Source: TMED8 sp038125725
GTDB lineage: Bacteria > Pseudomonadota > Alphaproteobacteria > Rhodospirillales > Casp-alpha2
Direction: 5' to 3'
Assembly (NCBI GenBank): GCA_038125725.1
Contig: JAYPEK010000002.1
Location: 62,001-126,000, forward strand
Length of the DNA: 64,000 nucleotides
This document shows positions 8,482-16,096 of the stretch, piece by piece. A program made the translations under genes and the position numbers. The stretch's first letter is position 1, and every line of letters starts with the position of its first letter. The notes under the pieces were generated by a model. It was not told the origin of the DNA, did not search any database, and worked only from the letters and a program-made list of their open reading frames with translations.

Positions 8482-10464
8482 TCAGGGGAAAAGCCGTTTC
8501 ACCGCGTCCCGGTAGGCGGTTTCGAGCGCGCGGGTGAAGGCGTCGCCGTCCAGGAGGCCACCCCGCAGCAGCATGCCGCGCAGGTGCTTTCGGTATTCGG
8601 CGATGACGTCGGGCTTCGTTGCCAGGCTAGCCGCGATCTTGACGTAATCGTCCGCGTTGGCGGCCATCAGGTCGTCGGCCTTGGCGCGCGCCAGCAGGCT
8701 CACCCCCACCCGGGACGCATGCCAATCGCCCGCAAGCGTGACCACTGGCACCCCCATCCAGAGCGCCTCCAGCGTCGTCGTGGTGCCGTGGTAGGGAAAG
8801 GTGTCGAGGCCGATGTCGACGCCGTGATAGGCGGCGAGCGGGCTCGACGCGGTGATCCAGCCGATCAACTCCAGGCGCTCGGAAGCAATCCCTTCGGCCT
8901 CGAAGCGGCGGCGAACGTCGGCCTGGACGCTCTCGTCGCCGAGCGCCTTGGCCTTCAGCTTGAGCCGCGCGTCCGGAACGGCGCGGAGGATCTCCGACCA
9001 GAGTCCGACGGTGGTATCGGAGAGCTTCGAGAGATTGTTGAACGAGCCGAAGGTGACGAATCCGTTTTCCTGGCAGGGCGGCTGGGAGGCGTCCGGCGCG
9101 TCGTCCGGCGGCCGGTAGCAGAGAAAGCCGCCGTCCAATCGCAGCAGCCGCTCCGAATGAAAGGCCTCCGTCAGCCCTTCCGGGTCCGCCCAAGGATCGG
9201 TGAGGCGGTAGTCCATTGCGTCGAGCCCCGTCGTCGCCGGATAGCCGAGGTAACTGATCTGCACGGGGGCCGGTTTGAGTTGGAAGACACCCAATCGATT
9301 GCCGCGCGTATGGCCGGCGAGATCGACGAGGATGTCGATCTTGTCGGCGCGGATTTGCGCCGCCATCTCGGCATCGCCCATCCCCGCCACGGCGCGCCAG
9401 TGATCGGCGAAACCCCGGAGCCGTTCGGTGACGGCGTCGGCGCTCGTTTGGTTGGCGTAGCAGAAGGTCTCGACCGCTTGGCTGTCGTGATGTTCGAGGA
9501 TCGGCTCCAGGAAGTAGGCCACCGAATGGCGGCGGAAATCGCCCGACACATAACCGACCCGGAGCCGCCCGCCCGTGTCGGGGCGGTGTGTCGGTTGCGC
9601 CGTGCCGGCGCCACCGGTTTTCGCCCACTCGAAATGCCTTGCCGCGATGGCCGCCGGCGCCTCATCGTCAAGGCCGCAAAGCGCCAACAGCAAGTTGGAG
9701 CCCTTGTCGGGCTCGTCGGGCGCGAGGCGCCAGGCCTCTTCGTAGGCGGCCATGGCGTCGGCGGCGCGGCCCATCTCCTTCAAGACTTCGGCCAGGTTGC
9801 CGAGCGCATCGGCGTAACCGGGGCGAAGCTCGGCGGCGCGGCGAAAGGCGCCTTCGGCTTGCGTGTAAAGCCCGCGCCGGTGCAGGACGGTGCCGAGATT
9901 GTTGTGCCCGGCGGCGTAATCGGGCGCCAGGCCGAGGGCTTCGCGGGCGGCCCGTTCGGCGCCGTCGATGTCGCCTAAATCCAGCAGCACGTTGGCCAGG
10001 TTGGCCTGGATCTCGCCGTTGTCGGGCGCCAGGCGGGCGGCCTCGCGGTAGTGATCGGCGGCATCTTCGAGCCGGCCCAGCGCCTTCAGCGGCGCGCCGA
10101 TATTGTTGCGGGCGGCGGCGTAGGCGGGATCGATTTCCAGCGCCCGGGAAAAGGCGGTGACGGCCTGCGCGTGGCGCCCGAGGCCGGTGAGGCCGGTGCC
10201 CAGGTTGTTGAGGAACGTCGCCTCGCCGGGTTCCCGCTGCGCGGCCTGGGCGATCAGTTTGATGCCTTCCTCGCCGCGGCCTGTCTGGCAGTGGATGACG
10301 CCCAACAGGTTGAGCCCCCATGTGTGCCCGGGATGGGCGTCCAACAGTTGCCGGCAGCAGGCCTCGGCGGCCGGGAGATCGCCGGCGCCCTGCAGGCGCG
10401 CGGCTTCGTCGAACATCGTGTCGGCGTTCTTGGGGGCGTTCACGGGGTCCGTCGGCTCGGCCAA
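8482..10464 (-). CDS. TPR protein with O-GlcNAc transferase-like (SPINDLY, GT41) catalytic domain
   Basis: A 660-aa protein. Residues about 10-270 are tandem tetratricopeptide repeats (e.g. AYAAARNNIGAPLKALGRLE). The GT41 catalytic region follows: RVGYVSGDFRRHSVAYFLEP, ILVDLAGHTRGNRLGVF, APVQISYLGYPATTG, FGSFNNLSKLSD and DTFPYHGTTTTLEALWMGVP. It is predicted to transfer a sugar from a nucleotide sugar to protein acceptors in the cytoplasm. The start is TTG at 10464, supported by GAGGAAG 5 bp upstream; the next in-frame ATG is 16 codons later. No acceptor such as flagellin is nearby. Confidence 0.9.
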   Translation of the reverse strand: MAEPTDPVNAPKNADTMFDEAARLQGAGDLPAAEACCRQLLDAHPGHTWGLNLLGVIHCQTGRGEEGIKLIAQAAQREPGEATFLNNLGTGLTGLGRHAQAVTAFSRALEIDPAYAAARNNIGAPLKALGRLEDAADHYREAARLAPDNGEIQANLANVLLDLGDIDGAERAAREALGLAPDYAAGHNNLGTVLHRRGLYTQAEGAFRRAAELRPGYADALGNLAEVLKEMGRAADAMAAYEEAWRLAPDEPDKGSNLLLALCGLDDEAPAAIAARHFEWAKTGGAGTAQPTHRPDTGGRLRVGYVSGDFRRHSVAYFLEPILEHHDSQAVETFCYANQTSADAVTERLRGFADHWRAVAGMGDAEMAAQIRADKIDILVDLAGHTRGNRLGVFQLKPAPVQISYLGYPATTGLDAMDYRLTDPWADPEGLTEAFHSERLLRLDGGFLCYRPPDDAPDASQPPCQENGFVTFGSFNNLSKLSDTTVGLWSEILRAVPDARLKLKAKALGDESVQADVRRRFEAEGIASERLELIGWITASSPLAAYHGVDIGLDTFPYHGTTTTLEALWMGVPVVTLAGDWHASRVGVSLLARAKADDLMAANADDYVKIAASLATKPDVIAEYRKHLRGMLLRGGLLDGDAFTRALETAYRDAVKRLFP

Positions 10465-10577
10465 GGTCTTCCTCTCGTCGCCAGCATGGATAGAGTGTCG
10501 CTTTCAGGGCGCGCCGGGTCAAAACAAACACTTCCGAATGGCTGGTCCATCCGCAGGCGAGAGGCTAAGCTCATGGC

Positions 10578-11747
10578 ATGGCTGAAGAAAAGTCAACGAA
10601 CGGCGGCGGCATGCCGATCATTCCGGGCGGCAAGCTGGCGGCCCAGTTGGATGGCGAGGAGGAGAACGATCGCGACTCGCTCAACGTCTTGCCGCTGTCA
10701 ATTTTCCCGTTCGAGAACGAATCGCTCCGCCATGCGCGGCTGATCATGAACGCGCACCTGGAAAGCGTCGTCGAGGTGTTTCACGACAAGCATTCCGGCT
10801 CCGGCCAGTTGCCGGTGGGCGAGGCGGAGAAGGAGTTCGGGCCGCAGTCCGGCGGCTCGCGCACCGACATGATGGTGCTGAGCGCGCTTGGATCGCTGCA
10901 TTCCTACGATGTCTTCAGTCTCAGGTATTCGCTGCGCGAGCTTGGCATCCAGGTCAACGACCTGGAAGCGCTGAAGCTGTCGCCGCAGCGGGTCAAGCTG
11001 TTGACCAACTACATGAAGGAATTCACCCGCCCGCTGATCGGTGAAATCTACGGCGGCGACGACGTCGAGGTGCAGGACTTCGAGGACGTCATCGCGCTCT
11101 TTAAGCAGCCCAACGTCGACGAGGCGCGCAAGAAGCTCCGGATCATGGCCGACCGGCTCGGCATCGAGCTCCAGGACCTGCCCAAGTTCCTGGAGGACTA
11201 CGGCGACATCTTCCTGTCGCTCTCCTATTACCAGCAGTGCCTGGACGAAATCCGCCCGACCATCGACGACTTCCTGCATTCGGTCGAGGAAATCCAGAAG
11301 CACCCGCAGTTCACCCACCACGTCAACCTGATGAAGGTTTGCCGGACCATGCACCGCACGGTGTCGGGGCTGATGAAGGCGCTGGCGGCGCGCTTCGAGA
11401 GCTTCGAACGCTCCACCCGCAACATGTGGCACAACATCTCGGCCGAGAAATTCCGCGAGGTCGAGGCGATGATCGAAAGCTACCACACCACCATCGGCGG
11501 CGAGCTTTGTTCCCTGTCGGTGAAGATGGACGCCTGGCGCGAGCACTTCCCCAATTCCAGCGTCGGCGGCTTGTCCCGGCGGGCGGATTTCATCATGACC
11601 GACATCCGCCAGGGCATTGAGAACATCCGCGAGATCGAACACGCCAAGCCGAAACCGCATCCGGCCCAGCCGGCCGCCGATCCCAAGGCGATCTCCGAAG
11701 ACGCGCCCTGCAAGGCGCGGGATACGGCGGAGGACGGTGAGGGCTGA
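10578..11747 (+). CDS. unrecognised 389-aa soluble protein
   Basis: A mostly helical, acidic protein with no signal peptide or membrane segment and no family I can name. Visible features are a disordered N-terminus (GGGMPIIPGGKLAAQLDGEEE), a start resembling an interaction motif (SIFPFENESLRHARLIMNAH), a central region with paired aromatic residues (DIFLSLSYYQQCLDEIRPTIDDFLHSV), a long helical C-terminal half, and a disordered Pro/Ala tail after about residue 355. Codon use is like that of its neighbours, so it appears resident. It is divergent from the OGT-like gene. The sequence gives no catalytic signature; a structural or signalling role is possible but is a guess. Confidence 0.7.
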   Translation: MAEEKSTNGGGMPIIPGGKLAAQLDGEEENDRDSLNVLPLSIFPFENESLRHARLIMNAHLESVVEVFHDKHSGSGQLPVGEAEKEFGPQSGGSRTDMMVLSALGSLHSYDVFSLRYSLRELGIQVNDLEALKLSPQRVKLLTNYMKEFTRPLIGEIYGGDDVEVQDFEDVIALFKQPNVDEARKKLRIMADRLGIELQDLPKFLEDYGDIFLSLSYYQQCLDEIRPTIDDFLHSVEEIQKHPQFTHHVNLMKVCRTMHRTVSGLMKALAARFESFERSTRNMWHNISAEKFREVEAMIESYHTTIGGELCSLSVKMDAWREHFPNSSVGGLSRRADFIMTDIRQGIENIREIEHAKPKPHPAQPAADPKAISEDAPCKARDTAEDGEG

Positions 11748-11815
11748 TTCAACGGTCAACTTTCGCCGTAAGTATTCTCGTTTGTGATTCTACATATTGA
11801 GAAAACCCATCCACC

Positions 11816-11843
11816 CGTCATTCCCGCGAAAGCGGGAATCCAG
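11816..11843 (+). repeat. REP-like palindromic repeat, left copy
   Basis: Begins CGTCATTCCCGCG; stem ATTCCCGC (11820-11827), loop GAAA, stem GCGGGAAT (11832-11839). It encodes, on the minus strand, the C-terminal ITGFPLSRE of the GIY-YIG protein and its stop. Confidence 0.85.
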
Positions 11844-12129
11844 TGATCGCCGGATACAAGTCGTCCCATTCGGGATTGGACTCCTCAATCAACTCTAACT
11901 TCCAAGCCCGACGCCACTTCTTCAGCACCTTTTCGCGTTGGGTGGCGTCGGTGATGTCATCAAACGCCTCGAAATGGACAAGCCGCCGTACGCCGTACTT
12001 GGATGAAAATCCGTCGACCGTTCCCTCGCGATGCTGATGGGCACGTTGTATCAGGTTGGATGTCACACCGATGTAGAGGGTGCCGTTTCGCTGGCTGGCG
12101 AGGATGTAGACATATCCGGGCTTGGCCAT
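11818..12129 (-). CDS. GIY-YIG nuclease-superfamily protein
   Basis: A 103-aa single-domain protein. YVYILASQRNGTLYIGVTSN holds the GIY-YIG motif in the form Y-V-Y ... Y-I-G. The conserved Arg lies in LIQRAHQHREG and the Glu region in EKVLKKWRRAWKLELIEE, so the fold's catalytic residues seem present. Such stand-alone (YhbQ/UPF0213-like) proteins are common in proteobacterial genomes, often in several copies, and their substrate is not settled. The last nine residues are encoded by a flanking palindromic repeat, which suggests a link between the gene and the repeat family. Confidence 0.85.
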   Translation of the reverse strand: MAKPGYVYILASQRNGTLYIGVTSNLIQRAHQHREGTVDGFSSKYGVRRLVHFEAFDDITDATQREKVLKKWRRAWKLELIEESNPEWDDLYPAITGFPLSRE

Positions 12130-12158
12130 GATGGAATGGTGCCTTCCTCAACGCAGGC

Positions 12159-12186
12159 CTGGATTCCCGCGTTCGCGGGAATGACG
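12159..12186 (-). repeat. REP-like palindromic repeat, right copy (inverted)
   Basis: Stem ATTCCCGC (12163-12170), loop GTTC, stem GCGGGAAT (12175-12182). Read on the minus strand it matches the left copy at 27 of 28 positions. A degraded fragment (CTTTCGCGTTCGCGG) follows at about 12195-12210. Confidence 0.85.
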
Positions 12187-12227
12187 TTTCCTGCTTTCGC
12201 GTTCGCGGACGACGAATGAATGGGGAC

Positions 12228-13355
12228 CTAAAACAACGACAACTGATCGCCGGCCTTGGGGGGCGGTTGGAACAGGTCCGTCCTGTGCCGGCGCGCGCGG
12301 GCGGCTTTCTGGTCGAGGCCAAGTTGCCGACACGCGATGGCGAAGCGTTTGGCCAGCATCGCCGCGTAGGCGCCGTCGCCGCGCATGCGCCGGCCCCAGG
12401 TGGAATCGTAGAGCCGGCCGCCGTGATGGCTGGCGATTTGCGCCAGCGCCTTCGATGCGCGTTCCGGATAGTGCGCGGCCAACCATTCGGAGAACAGTTC
12501 CTTCACCTCGCCCGGCAGCCGGAGCAGGATGTAGTCCGCCCCCGAGGCGCCGGCGCCGGAAGCGGCGGCCAGGATGTTCTCGATCTCATGGTCGTTGATG
12601 GCCGGCACCACCGGCGCCACCATCACCGAGACCGGCACGCCGGCGTTCGCCAAAGCCTCGACGGCCTTCAAGCGTTTGGTCGGCGTCGCCGCGCGGGGTT
12701 CCATGCGCCGGGCCAGGGCGCGGTCGAGCGTGGTGATGGAAATCCCGACCGAAACCAGGCCGCGTTCCGCCATCGGCGCCAGGAGATCGAGATCGCGCAG
12801 GATCATGTCCGACTTGGTGACGATCGCCGTCGGGTGGTTAAAGGCGTCCAGCACCTGCAGGACGGAGCGCGTGATTTCGCGCTGGCGTTCGATCGGCTGG
12901 TAGGGGTCGGTGTTGGTACCCATGGCCAGCGTGCCGGGTCGGTAGCCGGGTTTGCGCAATTGCGCTTCCAGGATTTTCGCGGCATCGGGTTTGGCGAACA
13001 GCCGGCTTTCGAAGTCGAGCCCGGGGGATAAGCCCTGGTAGGCGTGGGTCGGCCGCGCGAAGCAATAGACGCAGCCGTGCTCGCAGCCCCTATAGGCGTT
13101 GAGCGAGCGGTCGAAGGGGACGTCAGGGGAGTTGTTGCGGGTGATGACCGCCTTCGGGCGCTCGTCGGTGACCGTGGTGCGCAGCTTCGGCGCCATCGCT
13201 TCGCAGGCGCGCTGCCAATCATCGTTTGATGGATGCGACCAGCCGTCATCGACGCGCAGCCGCGCATGACGTTCGAAGCGCCCGGTGGCGTTTGAAACGG
13301 CGCCCCGGCCCTTCTGGGCCTCGTCGGGGAGGATATCGGAAAGAACCTCGACCAT
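12228..13355 (-). CDS. PA0069-family radical SAM protein (SplB-like)
   Basis: A 375-aa protein. YRGCEHGCVYCFARPTHAY contains the radical SAM C-x3-C-x2-C cluster-binding motif in the form typical of PA0069/Rv2578c-type proteins, which are distant relatives of spore photoproduct lyase. LAMGTNTDPYQPIER and VSVGISITTLD are also characteristic. The biochemical role is not established; relation to SplB hints at nucleic-acid repair. An SOS-box direct repeat lies 24 bp upstream of the start (13379-13393), so expression is probably under LexA. Reading is from the ATG at 13355; no strong ribosome-binding site is seen. Confidence 0.88.
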   Translation of the reverse strand: MVEVLSDILPDEAQKGRGAVSNATGRFERHARLRVDDGWSHPSNDDWQRACEAMAPKLRTTVTDERPKAVITRNNSPDVPFDRSLNAYRGCEHGCVYCFARPTHAYQGLSPGLDFESRLFAKPDAAKILEAQLRKPGYRPGTLAMGTNTDPYQPIERQREITRSVLQVLDAFNHPTAIVTKSDMILRDLDLLAPMAERGLVSVGISITTLDRALARRMEPRAATPTKRLKAVEALANAGVPVSVMVAPVVPAINDHEIENILAAASGAGASGADYILLRLPGEVKELFSEWLAAHYPERASKALAQIASHHGGRLYDSTWGRRMRGDGAYAAMLAKRFAIACRQLGLDQKAARARRHRTDLFQPPPKAGDQLSLF

Positions 13356-13378
13356 GGCGGCACTCTACCACAAAATAA

Positions 13379-13393
13379 GAACAAATAAAGAAC
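13379..13393 (-). promoter_or_regulatory. candidate LexA (SOS) box, GTTC-N7-GTTC
   Basis: On the plus strand GAAC (13379-13382), seven bases AAATAAA, then GAAC (13390-13393). This is exactly the direct repeat bound by alphaproteobacterial LexA. It sits in an AT-rich promoter stretch 24 bp upstream of the radical SAM start codon, a location suited to repression. Confidence 0.7.
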
Positions 13394-13413
13394 ATTTGTT
13401 CTTTTTCGTGATT

Positions 13414-14328
13414 TTACCCGACCGGCTGGGCGATTTCCTCCATGATCCATTCGCGGAAGGCGGCGACCTTGGGGCGGTCGGCGGTGCGCTCCGGGGCGAC
13501 GATCCAGAAAGCCGAATTGGACGGCATGACGATGTCGAAGGGGCGCACCAGCCGCCCGTTGGCCAGATCGTCCTGCACCGCGAGCGTCGAGACCAGCACC
13601 ACGCCCTGGCCGGCCATGGCCGCCGAGATGGCCAGGTCCTCGACGGTGAAGGTGGGACCGCGTTCGGCGTCGATGCCTTGGATGCCCAAGGCGTCGAACC
13701 AGTACTTCCAGGTTGGCGGATCCTTCACCGGGCCCCAGTCGACGTGCAGCAAGCGGTGATGGCGCAGGTCGTTGGGGGTGCGCAGCGGATGCGGGTGGTC
13801 GTCGGCAATGAGCGCCGGCGAGCAGGCGGGCGACACGTCCTCGTCCACCAGCTTGTCGACGCGCATGCCTGGATAGTCGCCGGCACCCAGGCGCACCGCC
13901 ACGTGCACGCCCTCGCGGTCGAAATCCTGGATGACGCCGAGCGAGGCGTCGATGCGGATGTTGATGTCGGGATGCGCGTCGTTGAAGTGCGCCAGCCTCG
14001 GCACCAGCCACTTGGTGGCGAAGGTGGGGGACGCGCTGACCACCAGGTTCGGCGCATCCATGTCGGCTTCCAGCCGGGCCACGGCGTCGGCCAACTGATC
14101 GAAGGCCTCGGTCATCAACGGCAACGCCGCCTGCGCGGCTTCCGTGAGGCGCAGCGCCCGGGTCAGGCGCCGGAACAAGGGCGTGCCGAGCCAGTCCTCC
14201 AGCGTGCGGACCTGCTGGCTGATGGCGGCCGGCGTCACGTTGAGCTCGTCCGCGGCGCGGGTGAAGCTCATGTGGCGTGCCGCCGCCTCGAAGGCGCGCA
14301 ATGCGTTCAGGGGCGGCAGGCGGCGCAT
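13414..14328 (-). CDS. LysR-family regulator, GcvA/VtlR-like
   Basis: A 304-aa protein. The N-terminal helix-turn-helix reads LPPLNALRAFEAAARHMSFT, then AADELNVTPAAISQQVRTLE and PLFRRLTRALRLTEA, the GcvA-type LysR signature. The C-terminal substrate-binding domain spans about residues 95-300. In Brucella and Agrobacterium the similar regulator VtlR activates small regulators and small proteins, which is relevant because this gene is divergent from a 43-codon gene. Two perfect palindromes lie between them. Its own ligand is unknown. It is separated from the downstream radical SAM gene by the SOS-box promoter. Confidence 0.88.
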   Translation of the reverse strand: MRRLPPLNALRAFEAAARHMSFTRAADELNVTPAAISQQVRTLEDWLGTPLFRRLTRALRLTEAAQAALPLMTEAFDQLADAVARLEADMDAPNLVVSASPTFATKWLVPRLAHFNDAHPDINIRIDASLGVIQDFDREGVHVAVRLGAGDYPGMRVDKLVDEDVSPACSPALIADDHPHPLRTPNDLRHHRLLHVDWGPVKDPPTWKYWFDALGIQGIDAERGPTFTVEDLAISAAMAGQGVVLVSTLAVQDDLANGRLVRPFDIVMPSNSAFWIVAPERTADRPKVAAFREWIMEEIAQPVG

Positions 14329-14340
14329 GGTTACGGTATC

Positions 14341-14375
14341 CTTAACAGTTAAGAAAATCTAATTCATAATATGAA
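14341..14375. promoter_or_regulatory. paired palindromes in the LysR/small-gene divergent promoter
   Basis: CTTAA-CAG-TTAAG at 14341-14353 and TTCATA-A-TATGAA at 14363-14375. Both have perfect arms and their centres are 22 bp apart, about two helical turns. They lie directly upstream of the LysR gene and about 95 bp upstream of the small gene, as expected for LysR binding sites. Confidence 0.55.
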
Positions 14376-14467
14376 AAATCATCGTTTGTGAAAAGGCATT
14401 ATTCCCGCGTATATGAGGCCTCAAGAGCACACCGACGTGTAACCGCACTTTGCCTATGGAGGGCACC

Positions 14468-14599
14468 ATGAACGCTCAATTCGACATCCGCCAGAGCCAA
14501 GTTGAAATCTCCGACCTGATTTCCGTCGGTGCTTTCAAGCTGATTTCCGCCATCGAAGCCGGCATCGACGCCGTCGCCAAGCACTTCCAGGCCCGCTAA
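14468..14599 (+). CDS. 43-aa small protein divergent from LysR regulator
   Basis: ATG at 14468 follows an excellent ribosome-binding site (GGAGGG, 5 bp away). The product begins MNAQFDIRQSQVEISDLISV and ends AKHFQAR. The central part is an amphipathic helix with regular hydrophobic spacing (LISVGAFKLISAIEAGIDAV). There is no signal peptide. A hairpin and then a strong terminator follow, so the gene forms its own short transcript. I know no family for it; it is not DUF1127. Position, regulator type and size parallel the VtlR-controlled small genes of Rhizobiales. Confidence 0.7.
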   Translation: MNAQFDIRQSQVEISDLISVGAFKLISAIEAGIDAVAKHFQAR

Positions 14600-14603
14600 G
14601 CCT

Positions 14604-14636
14604 GCCGGGACGAGGGGCAGGACCCCTCAGCCCGGC
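14604..14636. other. GC-rich stem-loop after small gene
   Basis: Arms GCCGGG and GAGGGG pair with CCCCTC and CCCGGC around a short loop, with a two-base internal mismatch. There is no immediate U-run, so it may stabilise the transcript end rather than terminate. Confidence 0.5.
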
Positions 14637-14681
14637 GGCCGGCGGCCGACGATTTTCTTTTAGTTCATTTTTTCTTGCGCG

Positions 14682-14712
14682 TGCCCGGACTTGGTCCGGG
14701 CATGTTTTTTTT
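14682..14712 (+). terminator. strong intrinsic terminator
   Basis: TGCCCGGAC, loop TTG, GTCCGGGCA: a perfect 9-bp stem followed by TG and eight T residues. It ends the 43-codon gene's transcript before the glycosyltransferase operon. Confidence 0.85.
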
Positions 14713-14772
14713 GGCGTCCGCGCCGGCGCGCGCTTGTGATAGAAAAGCCTCCGTCAACCGGAGGCCGCCCAC

Positions 14773-15456
14773 GTGCTTACTGTCGTCATTCCCGTTCTCA
14801 ACGCCGAGGCCAGCATCGCCGAGCGCGTCGCCGCTTGGCTGGATAGCGGCGTCGCCGATGAGGTCGTGGTCGCCGACGGCGGGTCGGACGACGCTAGCGT
14901 CAATCTCGCCCAGGTCGCCGGCGCGCGCGTGGTCGCCGCCCCCCGGGGGCGTGGCAGCCAGTTGGCCGCGGGGGCGGCGGCGGCGAACGGCGACTGGCTG
15001 TTGTTCATGCATGCCGATACGCGATTGGGTCCCGGCTGGCAGACCGTCGCCAAGCGCTTCATGGCCGATCCCGCCAATCGCTTCCGCGCCGGCTATTTCC
15101 GCTTCGCCCTCGATGACGGCCACCCCGCCGCAAGGCGCCTTGAGCGCACCGTCGAATGGCGCTGCCGCTGGTTCGGCCTTCCCTATGGCGACCAGGGGCT
15201 GTTGATTGGCGCCGATTTCTACGAGCGCCTCGGCGGCTATCAGAAGATTCCGCTGATGGAGGACGTGGCGCTGGTGCGGAAGATCTCCAACCACCGGCTG
15301 GAAGCGCTCCCCGCCGACGCGGTGACCTCGGCGGCGCGCTACCGTGAAGACGGTTACCTGCTGCGTCCGGCGCGCAATCTGCTGTGCCTGGCGCTCTATT
15401 ATATAGGCGTGCCGCCGGCGGCGTTGGTGGAGATCTATCAAGGCAAGCAGCGATGA
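14773..15456 (+). CDS. TIGR04283-family GT2 glycosyltransferase
   Basis: A 227-aa protein from the GTG at 14773, with GGAGG 9 bp upstream. VVIPVLNAEASIAERV opens the GT2 fold, VVVADGGSDDAS is the first nucleotide-sugar motif, LLFMHADTRLGPGW is the DxD-type metal site, and GLPYGDQGLLIGADFYERLG is characteristic of TIGR04283. The family is named for arsenosugar biosynthesis, but members are widespread and often lack any arsenic context, as here. It overlaps the next gene (ATGA), which encodes its usual TIGR04282 partner. Confidence 0.88.
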   Translation: MLTVVIPVLNAEASIAERVAAWLDSGVADEVVVADGGSDDASVNLAQVAGARVVAAPRGRGSQLAAGAAAANGDWLLFMHADTRLGPGWQTVAKRFMADPANRFRAGYFRFALDDGHPAARRLERTVEWRCRWFGLPYGDQGLLIGADFYERLGGYQKIPLMEDVALVRKISNHRLEALPADAVTSAARYREDGYLLRPARNLLCLALYYIGVPPAALVEIYQGKQR

Positions 15457-16067
15457 TGGGGCCTAACCGCCGCCACCTGATCGTCATGGCCAAGGCGCCG
15501 AGGCTGGGCCGGGTGAAGACGCGTCTGGCGCGGGACGTCGGCGCTGTCGCCGCCTGGAACTTCTATCGCCGCAACCTTGAGGCCGTGACCCGGGGCCTGG
15601 CCGCGGATCCTCGCTGGCAGACCTACCTGGGCGTCAGCCCCGACGAAAGCGCCAACGACCCAGCGCTTTGGCCGGCGGACCTGCCGATGCTTCCGCAAGG
15701 CACGGGCGATTTGGGCGCGCGCATGGCGGGGCTGCTGGACGCCATGCCGCCGGGCCCGGCGGTGCTCATCGGCGCCGACATTCCGGGCGTTCGCCCCGCG
15801 CACATCTGGGCGGCCTTTCGGGCGTTGGGCAACGCGGATGCGGTGTTCGGGCCAGCCGACGACGGCGGCTATTGGCTGGTCGGGCTGAAGCGCCGGCCGG
15901 TGCCGGCGGGGCTGTTCCAGGGCGTGCGCTGGTCGAGCGCCGATGCGCTCGCGGATACGCTCGCCAACCTGCCGGCGCACTGGCGCCATGCGCGCGCGGC
16001 GACGCGCTCCGACGTCGACGACGGCGCCGCGTTTTCGAGGCTTGGAACGCTGGCGGGGACGCGCTAA
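15453..16067 (+). CDS. TIGR04282-family (DUF2064) glycosyltransferase
   Basis: A 204-aa protein whose ATG overlaps the upstream stop. LIVMAKAPRLGRVKTRLARD is the nucleotidyl-binding opening of the family; VLIGADIPGVRPAHI and VFGPADDGGYWLVGL are conserved metal and sugar-nucleotide motifs. Members resemble nucleotidyltransferases or MobA-like folds and pair with TIGR04283 proteins. The pair probably builds a small glycosylated metabolite. No ArsM or ArsS gene is present nearby, so an arsenosugar role is not supported by context. Confidence 0.85.
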   Translation: MMGPNRRHLIVMAKAPRLGRVKTRLARDVGAVAAWNFYRRNLEAVTRGLAADPRWQTYLGVSPDESANDPALWPADLPMLPQGTGDLGARMAGLLDAMPPGPAVLIGADIPGVRPAHIWAAFRALGNADAVFGPADDGGYWLVGLKRRPVPAGLFQGVRWSSADALADTLANLPAHWRHARAATRSDVDDGAAFSRLGTLAGTR

Positions 16068-16096
16068 ACCCTGAGCCGGAAGAGGAGCCCAGGATC

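Larger units (their letters stand above)
11816..12186. mobile_element. candidate miniature unit: GIY-YIG gene bounded by inverted 28-bp REP-like repeats
   Basis: The left end (11816-11843) and right end (12159-12186) are inverted copies of one 28-bp sequence differing at one position. Each contains a palindrome, ATTCCCGC-4 nt-GCGGGAAT. Between them lies only the 103-codon GIY-YIG gene. The stop codon and the last nine codons of that gene fall inside the left repeat. Similar palindromes occur at 23773-23860. This could be a mobile unit or a gene captured between dispersed repeats; the sequence alone cannot decide. Confidence 0.5.

Noticed and set aside
8584..9978. A 464-codon open frame on the plus strand
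   Set aside because: It lies entirely antisense to the OGT-like gene and its translation is Arg/Gly/Val-rich without motifs; high GC makes long antisense frames common here. Similar shadows at 21623-23695, 45043-46572 and 57397-58683 were dropped for the same reason.
11816..12210. CRISPR-like repeats
   Set aside because: There are only two full copies, inverted, with a gene between; no direct repeats, spacers or cas genes.
12803..14011. A 402-codon minus-strand frame spanning the radical SAM and LysR genes
   Set aside because: It is out of frame with both, crosses the SOS-box promoter, and contains no recognisable domain.
14773..16067. Arsenosugar gene cluster
   Set aside because: Only the family names suggest it; no arsenic methyltransferase, reductase or regulator is in the window.
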